Shown here piece after piece: positions 6,183 through 12,274 of a DNA stretch of 12,274 nt; the stretch's first letter is position 1; each line of letters begins with the position of its first letter. The position numbers and the translations under genes are program-made. Source of the DNA: Alphaproteobacteria bacterium. GTDB taxonomy: Bacteria; Pseudomonadota; Alphaproteobacteria; RUG11792. Below the pieces are notes generated by a model. The model was given only the letters and a program-made list of their open reading frames with translations. It was not told the DNA's origin and ran no database searches. The stretch covers positions 1-12,274 of the forward strand of contig BNWD01000023.1 of assembly GCA_025998575.1 (NCBI GenBank). The letters are read 5' to 3'.

Positions 6183-7390
6183 GAAGTGTGGTGGCGAGGG
6201 AAATCTTGGATTCTCGTGGAGTTCCGACTGTTGAGGCTAAGGTAGTGTTGGAGTCGGGAGCTTTTGGCGTGGCTGCTGTTCCTTCAGGGGCTTCCACTGG
6301 GGTTCACGAGGCCTGTGAATTGCGTGATGGTGGCTCGCGGTATGGGGGCAAGGGCGTTTTAACGGCTGTCAATAATGTTAACACCACGATCAAGGATGCG
6401 GTTGTCGGTCACTGTGCTTTGGATCAGCGCGCTCTCGATTCTTTGCTTTGCTCTTTGGATGGTTCGGCAAACAAGTCCGTTCTTGGGGCTAATGCTATTT
6501 TATCGGTGAGCATGGCTTGCTGCGTGGCTGCGGCGGATTTCTGTTATTTACCAGTCTTTCGCTATTTGGGTGGCGTTCCTTCGGGCACTGCATCGAAGCC
6601 TATGCTCAATGTCATTAATGGCGGTGTTCATGCGGATAACGCTCTGGATATTCAAGAGTTCATGATAGTTCCTTTGTCGGCGGTTTCTTTTTCTGACATG
6701 CTTGAACAATCTGTTGCTGTTTTTTCGTCTTTGAAATCTATTCTTCGCTCCAAAGGTCTTTCTGTTAACGTTGGTGACGAAGGCGGCTTTGCTCCCGCTC
6801 TTTCTTCAACTTTGGATGCTCTTGACTTGCTGTCGGGAGCTATTAACAATGCTGGTTTCGTTCCTGGATCTGATTTCGGAATTGCACTTGATGTCGCAGC
6901 TTCTTCTATGTTTGATGATTCTTCGTATAAAATTGACGGGAATTCTTTGAACAGCGACTCTTTGATTGATTTTTATGCTAAGCTGATCGACTCTTTTCCT
7001 ATCGTTTCTATTGAGGATCCGTTCGCTGAAGACGATTGGGCCGCTTGGGCGGCTTTTACCTCTTCTGTTGGCGATAAAATTCAAATAGTTGGCGACGATC
7101 TTTTTGTGACTAATCTTACTCGACTTCGTCGTGGCATTTCGGAACAATCTGCTAATTCGATTTTGATCAAGCTGAATCAGATTGGGACTGTTTCGGAAAC
7201 ACTGGATACTATCTCAGTCGCTAAATCGTCAGGGTTCTCTTTTGTCGTTTCTCACAGATCAGGAGAGACTTCGGACTCTTTTGTCGCTGATTTGGCTGTA
7301 GCTACTGGGGCTCCTTTCGTTAAATTCGGCGCTCCTTCTCGTGGAGAACGGTTGGCGAAGTATAACAGGCTTTTAACTATTGCTGCTTAA
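6170..7390 (+). CDS. eno: Enolase (phosphopyruvate hydratase)
   Basis: Interconverts 2-phosphoglycerate and phosphoenolpyruvate in glycolysis; cytoplasmic, Mg-dependent. All family signatures are present: SRGVPTVE (15-22), SGASTGVHEACELRDG (39-54, with loop Ser42), GGVHADNALDIQEFM (151-165, His154, Glu163) and GDEGGFAP (202-209, catalytic Glu204). Also present are metal ligands Asp241 and Glu282 (SIEDPFAEDDW), VGDDLFVTN (307-315, ligand Asp), LIKLNQIGT (332-340, catalytic Lys334), SHRSGET (361-367) and KFGAPSRGERLAKYN (385-399). At 406 residues it is slightly shorter than the usual 420-430, mainly at the C terminus and around residues 80-100. The ATG at 6170 matches the family's start. It is the only core metabolic gene amid secreted-protein remnants and appears to have its own promoter and terminator. 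I see no sign of inactivation. Confidence 0.97.
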   Translation: MSIIRSVVAREILDSRGVPTVEAKVVLESGAFGVAAVPSGASTGVHEACELRDGGSRYGGKGVLTAVNNVNTTIKDAVVGHCALDQRALDSLLCSLDGSANKSVLGANAILSVSMACCVAAADFCYLPVFRYLGGVPSGTASKPMLNVINGGVHADNALDIQEFMIVPLSAVSFSDMLEQSVAVFSSLKSILRSKGLSVNVGDEGGFAPALSSTLDALDLLSGAINNAGFVPGSDFGIALDVAASSMFDDSSYKIDGNSLNSDSLIDFYAKLIDSFPIVSIEDPFAEDDWAAWAAFTSSVGDKIQIVGDDLFVTNLTRLRRGISEQSANSILIKLNQIGTVSETLDTISVAKSSGFSFVVSHRSGETSDSFVADLAVATGAPFVKFGAPSRGERLAKYNRLLTIAA

Positions 7391-7404
7391 CTCTTTCTCT
7401 CTTC

Positions 7405-7440
7405 GATAACAGCTCGGTGCGTAAATATTGAGCTGTTATC
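7405..7440 (+). terminator. Terminator after eno
   Basis: GATAACAGCTC (7405-7415) and GAGCTGTTATC (7430-7440) form a perfect 11-base-pair stem with a 14-base loop, 14 bases after the eno stop. The T-tract after it is broken (AATTCGTTTTCC), so efficiency is uncertain. Confidence 0.65.
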
Positions 7441-7473
7441 AATTCGTTTTCCATTCAATTTTGAAATATCGTG

Positions 7474-7502
7474 TTTACATTTTGTTTGGCACTGGGTATT
7501 CT
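7474..7502 (+). promoter_or_regulatory. Promoter of the 7553 gene
   Basis: TTTACA (7474-7479), a 17-base spacer and TATTCT (7497-7502). It is followed by AAGGAG at 7541-7546, which places the start at ATG 7553 rather than the upstream GTG 7523. Confidence 0.55.
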
Positions 7503-7552
7503 AAAAATCTAGAGATACGGAGGTGTTAAGTGTATTTTTTAAGGAGTTTTTT

Positions 7553-8383
7553 ATGATAAAACTAAGAAAAATAATTCTATCAGCTATGTGTTGCTGCTCG
7601 CTTGCTAGTAACGCTATGTGTGATGAACATTATCAGGTTCTGCCGACTGATCGTTTGCCTGTAAATGCTGCCAATTTTCCGGATATTTGGGTTTTTGCAA
7701 ACGCAGTTTGTGATTTCGTAAAAGGTTTCGAGCGTGGATCTTTTGGCTTTCCTCTTGGTTTTGACGTTACTGTTGATGAGCGCCTTTTGATTTCTTTGAT
7801 GGCTTGCTTCTCGGATGCTATGGGGCAGCGGCATTTTGGAATCTCAGGTGGTGTGGGATTTGGTAGGTCGGTTTGCTAATATGGAATCGGCCCTGGATCT
7901 TGCTTCGTTGGAAACAATGGATCGTTCTGCCATGGAACTCCTTGTCTCGGGCTTTGATGATTTTGTTGGACCTTTCTACTGTTTATGTTGCTAATAGCGA
8001 ACAGACGACGTGGGACAACTCTTTGTTCTCTCACTTGGTTGCCTTTTCTTGTCCTATGTTTTTGTGTTTTTACGGCGGTTTTAACTTTTCATCTGATTTC
8101 ATCTCTGGCGTCATTTGTAAGTTGTTTTCTGTGTAGGCAGTCGAACAGCTGCATTAGGAGCCTGGGGTTTGGGTATGTTCGAAAAAGGTTATTGATTCTA
8201 TTATGAGAACTGGCATTAATTCTAATGGAATGAAGTTAAAACAGTTGCAGCAGAGTTTTAATTCTAATCCTAATAATCCACCCAATCCTAAAGTTGTTGA
8301 TGAAGGATGGTTTGCTTTCTCTGCTGCTGGAGACCTCTGCCATAGTTGAAGAGTGGCCTGATAATTTAAGAGAGGGGTTGTGA
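7553..8383 (+). pseudogene. Secreted protein gene, broken by several frameshifts and stops
   Basis: ATG 7553 with AAGGAG encodes a signal peptide (MIKLRKIILSAMCCCSLASN, then A-M-C before Asp), sharing the A-M-x cleavage motif of the array. The first frame ends at 7879. The next frame carries DLVGRFANMESALDLAS and RSAMELLVSGFDDFVGPF (about 7850-7980). A third carries TVYVANSEQTTWDNSLF, HLVAFSCPMFLCFYGGF and, past TAG at 8134-8136 and TAG at 8155-8157, KKVIDSIMRTG and LKQLQQSF. A last frame gives LLETSAIVEEWPDNLREGL to the TGA at 8381-8383. Repaired, the protein would be about 275 residues. The ending WPDNLREGL resembles FPVELRRLG at the end of the 2627 protein, and DERLLISLMACF resembles the LSxxQK region of other members. 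It is probably a distant, older member of the family. Confidence 0.6.
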
Positions 8384-8957
8384 TAATGAGCCTATTGTGC
8401 AATTTTACGCCGTTATAACTTTCATTGAGAAATCTGATAAATGCTTATTCCATACTATGTTAAGAGACTGTTTGCTGACACATGGTTATTGAGTTATTGC
8501 AAAATGACTTTATTGGACAGCCGCTCTGCGCGAGAATGCAAAATCCGACTATAATCTGGGTTAGTTAATGTGGTAACAGTCTACAAAGATATTTGCTATT
8601 CGGTAGGTCTCCCATTGAATAATGCTAAGATGTTGAATTTGTGGATATTAGTAATAGATGCTGATGCGCTCAGATGGAAACAACTTTTACAGGATAGAAA
8701 AGAATTTATTGCGCATAGCAATCACTCAGTAAGTATAGCTTATGTCTGATATGTCAAATTTCAACAGATTCATATTCTACTTTCCAACGATTATCTGAGA
8801 GAATATGCGTGTCTAGTGTTTAACTCGAAGCACATAACACAAAAATTTAATTTTCCTGCCTAAATACAAAAAAGGGACTATGCGTATGAACTTAATTTCG
8901 CTCTCTCGTATGTTTTGAAAAAACTCAATAATGCTTTTTTTATTCCTTTTTCCATTG
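8384..8957. other. Region without a supported gene
   Basis: The only protein-like frame is 8570-8749 on the + strand: GTG then VTVYKDICYSVGLPL, MLNLWILVIDADALRWKQ, LLQDRKEFIAHSN, TGA, 59 residues. TATAAT at 8550-8555 lies just ahead, but there is no ribosome binding site and no clear -35, so it is more likely a remnant than a gene. Around 8908-8935 the bases CGTATGTTTTGAAAAAACTCAATAA resemble the inverted-repeat arm near 5420-5450, though too briefly to call a third copy. Confidence 0.25.
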
Positions 8958-9137
8958 ATGAGTGAACGAGTAAAAAAATTTAAAACGAATCGTAATGAAA
9001 CACTGTATAAAGCCACCAGCAAAGATCTTCGCTCAATGCTGCTTTTGTTTAATAGGTCTGTTTTATTTATCGAAGATCAAAGCAAAAACAACTTTTCGTT
9101 TGTGCTTAATATTGATTGGATATCGCAGAATCCATAA
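8958..9137 (+). CDS. Doubtful small ORF (59 aa), hypothetical
   Basis: The frame ATG 8958 to TAA 9137 encodes a basic N terminus (MSERVKKFKTNRNETLYKA) and a hydrophobic-acidic tail (LFIEDQSKNNFSFVLNI). It lacks a ribosome binding site, and a competing frame runs on the other strand at 8813-9022. It converges on dnaK and ends just before the dnaK terminator. I do not recognise it and consider it a remnant or chance frame. Confidence 0.2.
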   Translation: MSERVKKFKTNRNETLYKATSKDLRSMLLLFNRSVLFIEDQSKNNFSFVLNIDWISQNP

Positions 9138-9146
9138 GAATTATGA

Positions 9147-9180
9147 AAACCGGAGTTTGTAGCAAAATGAGCTCCGGTTT
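9147..9180 (-). terminator. Terminator of dnaK
   Basis: On the - strand AAACCGGAG and CTCCGGTTT pair over 9 bases, and an inner TTTG/CAAA can also pair. The stem is followed by TTCATAATTC. It lies 13 bases after the dnaK stop. On the + strand it could also end transcripts coming from 8958. Confidence 0.7.
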
Positions 9181-9192
9181 GGTTGTAAAATA

Positions 9193-11082
9193 TTATTTAT
9201 TTAGGTCTTTGAAGTTGCTGTCGACGACTGTTTCGTCAGCTGGTTTATCAGACGTGTTTTCAGTCGCGGAGGCGGCTTGCATATCCTTATAGACCATTTC
9301 TCCGATTTTCATCGAGGATTGTGTGAGTGATTGCGTTTTCGAGCGTATATCGTCGACGTTTTCACCTTTTATCGCCTCTTTCAGATCGTTCAAATCTGCC
9401 TCAATCTTGCTCTTTTCATCAGCCGAAACCTTGTCTCCATAGTCTGCCACTCCCTTTTCTGTCGCGTTTATCAGCGACTCAGCATGATTCTTCACATCAA
9501 TCAACTCCTTGCGTTTGGCGTCTTCTTGAGCATTCAGTTCAGCGTCTTTTAGCATCTTCTGAATGTCCTCTTCGGAAAGGCCACCAGAAGCTTGAATTCG
9601 AATCTGTTGCTCTTTTCCAGTCGCCTTATCCTTCGCCGAAACATTGACTATGCCGTTTGCGTCGATGTCAAAACTAACCTCGATCTGCGGCATACCGCGC
9701 TTAGCAGGAGGAAGACCGACGAGATCAAATTGACCGAGCAGTTTGTTTTGCGCAGCGATCTCGCGCTCTCCTTGGAAAACCCGAATAGTAACAGCAGTTT
9801 GGTTATCCTCAGCAGTTGAAAACACCTGACTTTTCTTAGTCGGTATAGTTGTGTTCTTCTCGATCAAACGCGTGAAAATGCCGCCAAGAGTCTCAATTCC
9901 AAGCGACAATGGCGTCACATCAAGCAGTAAAACGTCTTTGACATCGCCAACTAAAACGCCTCCTTGAATTGCTGCGCCTATGGCCACGACCTCATCAGGG
10001 TTGACGCCCCTGTTAGGCTCCTTGCCGAAAAAGTCTTTGACTGTTTCAATGACCTTCGGCATACGAGTCATACCACCAACTAAAATTACCTCCTTAATAT
10101 CGGAAGCAGAAAGTCCTGCATCCTTCAGCGCCATCTTGCAAGGTTCAACAGTTCGTGCAATCAAATCGGCAACTAAAGACTCGAATTTCGCGCGAGTCAG
10201 CTGCATGTTCAAATGTTTTGGGCCGTTCGAATCGGCAGTAATAAACGGCAGGTTGATATCCGTTTGCATAGCCGAAGACAGTTCAATCTTAGCCTTCTCA
10301 GCAGCCTCTTTGAGCCTTTGTAGAGCCATCGTGTCTTTTCTCAAATCGATGCCATTTTCGCGCTGGAATTCCGAGACGATATACTCAATAATGCGTGCAT
10401 CAAAATCTTCGCCGCCAAGGAACGTATCACCATTCGTTGCCTTCACCTCAAAAACCCCATCTCCAATTTCCAAAATCGAAACGTCAAATGTTCCGCCACC
10501 GAGATCATAAACAACAATAGTACCACTAGTTTTTTTGTCCAGGCCATAAGCAAGTGCAGCGGCCGTTGGTTCGTTTATAATGCGCAGGACCTCAAGACCA
10601 GCGATACGCCCAGCGTCCTTCGTTGCCTGACGCTGCGAATCGTTGAAATAAGCAGGAACCGTGATAACGGCCTGCGTAACCTTTTGGCCCAAATGCGCCT
10701 CGGCAATCTCCTTCATCTTTTGCAAAATAAACGCACTGATCTGACTCGGACTATAATCCTTTCCGCAAGCGTTGACCCACGCATCTCCTTGATCAGATTG
10801 CACAATATTATAAGGAACCAGCTCCTTGTCTTTCGATGTCAACGGATCACTATAGCTGCGGCCAATCAAGCGTTTTACGCCAAAAATCGTGTTCTTTGAG
10901 TTCGTCACAGCTTGCCGTTTTGCCGGCTGTCCAACCAATGTTTCGCCGTTATCTTTTAGCGCAACAATGGACGGCGTCGTCCGCGTTCCCTCGAGGTTTT
11001 CGATGACCTTTCCGCTTCCAGCTTCCATAATCGCAACGCATGAATTCGTCGTTCCTAAATCAATTCCTATAACTTTTGCCAT
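9193..11082 (-). CDS. dnaK: Molecular chaperone DnaK (Hsp70)
   Basis: ATP-driven folding chaperone of the cytoplasm, working with DnaJ and GrpE. The 629 residues are full length. The nucleotide-binding domain shows [15 protein letters not shown] near the N terminus, [17 protein letters not shown], the [15 protein letters not shown] segment and [13 protein letters not shown]. The interdomain linker is [15 protein letters not shown]. The substrate domain follows ([23 protein letters not shown]), then a helical lid and an acidic tail ([14 protein letters not shown]). Segments such as [19 protein letters not shown] are typical of alphaproteobacterial DnaK. AAAGGAG lies 7 bases before ATG 11082. 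Neither dnaJ nor grpE adjoins it in this window, whereas dnaK-dnaJ pairing is usual. Upstream elements suggest control by both RpoH and HrcA. Confidence 0.98.
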   Translation of the reverse strand: MAKVIGIDLGTTNSCVAIMEAGSGKVIENLEGTRTTPSIVALKDNGETLVGQPAKRQAVTNSKNTIFGVKRLIGRSYSDPLTSKDKELVPYNIVQSDQGDAWVNACGKDYSPSQISAFILQKMKEIAEAHLGQKVTQAVITVPAYFNDSQRQATKDAGRIAGLEVLRIINEPTAAALAYGLDKKTSGTIVVYDLGGGTFDVSILEIGDGVFEVKATNGDTFLGGEDFDARIIEYIVSEFQRENGIDLRKDTMALQRLKEAAEKAKIELSSAMQTDINLPFITADSNGPKHLNMQLTRAKFESLVADLIARTVEPCKMALKDAGLSASDIKEVILVGGMTRMPKVIETVKDFFGKEPNRGVNPDEVVAIGAAIQGGVLVGDVKDVLLLDVTPLSLGIETLGGIFTRLIEKNTTIPTKKSQVFSTAEDNQTAVTIRVFQGEREIAAQNKLLGQFDLVGLPPAKRGMPQIEVSFDIDANGIVNVSAKDKATGKEQQIRIQASGGLSEEDIQKMLKDAELNAQEDAKRKELIDVKNHAESLINATEKGVADYGDKVSADEKSKIEADLNDLKEAIKGENVDDIRSKTQSLTQSSMKIGEMVYKDMQAASATENTSDKPADETVVDSNFKDLNK

Positions 11083-11115
11083 AATTATTCTCCTTTACAA
11101 AATTTCGAATGCATT

Positions 11116-11142
11116 TTAGCACTCTCTCCTTCCTTCTGCTAA
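11116..11142. promoter_or_regulatory. Degenerate CIRCE operator (HrcA site) before dnaK
   Basis: TTAGCACTC (11116-11124), exactly 9 bases, then TTCTGCTAA (11134-11142). The known CIRCE consensus is TTAGCACTC-N9-GAGTGCTAA: the left half is perfect and the right half matches at 6 of 9 with correct spacing. It sits in the dnaK leader, 33 bases before the start codon, where HrcA binding would block transcription. Whether HrcA still binds the weakened half is unknown. Confidence 0.65.
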
Positions 11143-11177
11143 CAGTATCTCAAAAAAATTTCTTTTAGGCAAGAAAA

Positions 11178-11206
11178 AAATGGGGCGACAACTATTTACG
11201 GTCATG
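11178..11206 (-). promoter_or_regulatory. Heat-shock (RpoH-type) promoter of dnaK
   Basis: On the - strand CATGAC (11206-11201), a 15-base spacer and CCCCATTT (11185-11178). The known RpoH pattern is CTTGAA or CTTGAC, about 14 bases, CCCCATnT. The -10 is perfect and the -35 differs by one base from CTTGAC. The predicted transcript starts near 11170 and carries the CIRCE element in its leader. Confidence 0.65.
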
Positions 11207-11455
11207 ACACTGCTTGCCAGCCTCAATCCACATACAATCTCAAGCTTTGCTTAGCTTGAGTTTGACTCTAAATAAATTCCTCTTAATTAAAACATAAATA
11301 CTCATTCGTTTTCACGAATTATCTAAGTTTTTCTGAGAGCTGTGTATTTAACCTGAAGTTAGAGCTGAGGCTCTATAAAGATTTTCATGAAAGTTTAGAA
11401 GCGGTTATGCCCTTTGCATAATCTTTAGCAAATTTATTATTTAAGGAGAATTAAA
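11207..11455. other. Divergent intergenic region with two hairpins
   Basis: No gene is seen. CTCAAGC-TTTGCTTA-GCTTGAG (11239-11260) forms a 7-pair hairpin, and TAGAGC-TGAG-GCTCTA (11360-11375) a 6-pair one with a tetraloop. TTGCATAAT near 11415-11423 could be the -10 of the following + strand gene. Neither hairpin has a T-tract or an upstream gene to terminate, so their role is unknown. Confidence 0.4.
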
Positions 11456-12107
11456 ATGACTAAATCAACATCAAATGAAATTATAAGCGAATACGAGAAA
11501 AATTTAATAAAGTTCGATAACTTTAACTTTATAACGAAGAATGGGAAATGGTTGCAAGCCAAGTATTTGCGAGACGCAGAAGTGAGGGAAAAAAGAGCAT
11601 GAAATAGAAAGATCGAATGGAGATGATTCTATCAACTTAACATCGAGTGATTTGGCTAAATGTTTATTTGGAGATTTATATCTGAGGTATATGTTACGTA
11701 TTGGAAATACTACAGAACTGACTAATGCTGATGCTCAAAACTTCAGGAATGCTGTAAGAATATTGCTGCAAAAGCTTGCAGTTCAAAGCGTTGGAGGAAG
11801 GAGTAATGTTGGCACTTACGATGTAGATTAGGCAATTGCTTATTATCTATGTCACTAATTAGATGCATCTGGAATAGGAAAAAATAGTGAAATATTCGGT
11901 GATGTGAAAAGAATGTTATTTAATGAATATCCAGTTTGTGTTTTATATGGATTTTCAAATGAAATACGATTTTTTTACAAAATACCTTCAGATTCCAATT
12001 TGTATGATAGTGTAAAACCTCTAAAGCCATTGTTAAGAGATAGTTTACATTTAGAAAAAGAACGCAAAGATAGAGTTTTGGTATTGTGTGCAAGCATAAA
12101 ACAATGA
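11456..12107 (+). pseudogene. Hypothetical cytoplasmic protein, decayed (about 216 codons)
   Basis: ATG 11456 with AAGGAG (11443-11448) opens a 48-residue frame (MTKSTSNEIISEYEKNLIKF, KNGKWLQAKYLRDAEV) that stops at 11602. One frame over, coding character continues from A6 at 11589-11594 to the TGA at 12105-12107: INLTSSDLAKCLFGDLYL, NADAQNFRNAVRILLQKLA, EIFGDVKRMLFNEY, LYDSVKPLKPLL, RVLVLCASIKQ. It is interrupted by TAG at 11829-11831 and TAA at 11856-11858. With five A instead of six the two frames join. There is no signal peptide or membrane segment. I do not recognise the family. The start signals are intact while three lesions kill the body, so it is a recent pseudogene. Confidence 0.65.
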
Positions 12108-12200
12108 GGAATATCAATAGAAAAAAACATTAACTAATATTTAATCATTAATCGATATTCTATAAATAAGGAGATATATTAAAAAGCTTGGGGAGAAGCT

Positions 12201-12274
12201 ATGAATATTTTATTGAAGATAATAGCGGTTGTTGTTGTTTTTATTAATTGTTTAGAGGCAGAGGAATGGAGTCC
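12201..12274 (+). CDS. Exported protein, start only (runs off the window)
   Basis: ATG 12201 follows GGGGAG at 12190-12195. The 24 residues visible (MNILLKIIAVVVVFINCLEA, then EEWS) are a classic signal peptide with one Lys, a hydrophobic core and a probable L-E-A cut before EEW. It differs from the A-M-x leaders of the array. TATAAA near 12161-12166 may be its -10. The mature protein is outside the window. Confidence 0.65.
   Translation, partial: MNILLKIIAVVVVFINCLEAEEWS

Noticed and set aside
6806-7147. A 113-codon frame opposite enolase
   Set aside because: Antisense to conserved eno catalytic motifs; no start signals.
7523-7552. Earlier GTG start for the 7553 gene
   Set aside because: AAGGAG sits at the right distance from ATG 7553 and only that start gives a proper signal peptide.
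8888-8935. A third copy of the inverted-repeat arm
   Set aside because: Only about 25 AT-rich bases resemble the 5420-5450 segment, with no matching blocks on either side.
9980-10510. A 176-codon open frame on the + strand inside dnaK
   Set aside because: It is the antisense shadow of a strongly conserved gene; low-complexity Ser-rich translation and no ribosome site.
12178-12202. Tiny leader frame from ATT 12178 overlapping ATG 12201 by four bases
   Set aside because: ATT starts are rare and the frame is eight codons; AAGGAG upstream is suggestive but insufficient.
1-12274. tRNA, rRNA, CRISPR arrays, transposase genes or insertion-sequence ends
   Set aside because: None was recognised by eye on either strand; the repeats seen are not CRISPR-like, and the inverted repeat arms do not flank a transposase.

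Overview
The window looks like part of the AT-rich, decaying genome of a host-associated alphaproteobacterium. DnaK has the sequence character of alphaproteobacterial DnaK. Only three genes are complete (one secreted protein, enolase, dnaK) and a fourth runs off the right edge. Everything else that resembles protein is broken by frameshifts or stops, and long stretches hold no gene. An obligate intracellular lineage of the Holosporales/Rickettsiales kind would fit, but that placement is inference.

Layout. 1-880: gene-free, decayed DNA with two diverged direct repeats about 514 bases apart. 890-1330: one arm of a diverged long inverted repeat. 1402-6087: an array of related secreted-protein genes, all on the + strand. 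Each of the three proximal members starts with a very similar 20-residue signal peptide and has an extended -10 promoter. Only the 466-residue gene at 2627-4027 is intact. The copies at 1402-2102, 2224-2509, 4350-5151 and 5713-6087 are frameshifted or truncated. The second arm of the inverted repeat lies at about 5290-5680, inside the array and after its third member. 6170-7390: a complete enolase gene, preceded by a 54-base element that also occurs 946 bases upstream, there including the first 13 bases of eno. 7553-8383: a fifth, multiply frameshifted secreted-protein gene. 8384-9140: mostly gene-free.

9193-11082 on the - strand is dnaK without a neighbouring grpE or dnaJ. Its upstream region carries a heat-shock sigma factor-like promoter and a degenerate CIRCE operator (HrcA site), suggesting dual heat-shock control. 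11456-12107 is another pseudogene, unrelated to the secreted family, and 12201-12274 is the start of a further exported protein.

The most interesting pattern is one intact, repeat-bearing secreted protein next to several defective paralogues with conserved leaders and promoters. This could be ordinary decay of a tandem family, or a reservoir of silent cassettes for recombination. The sequence alone cannot decide between them.
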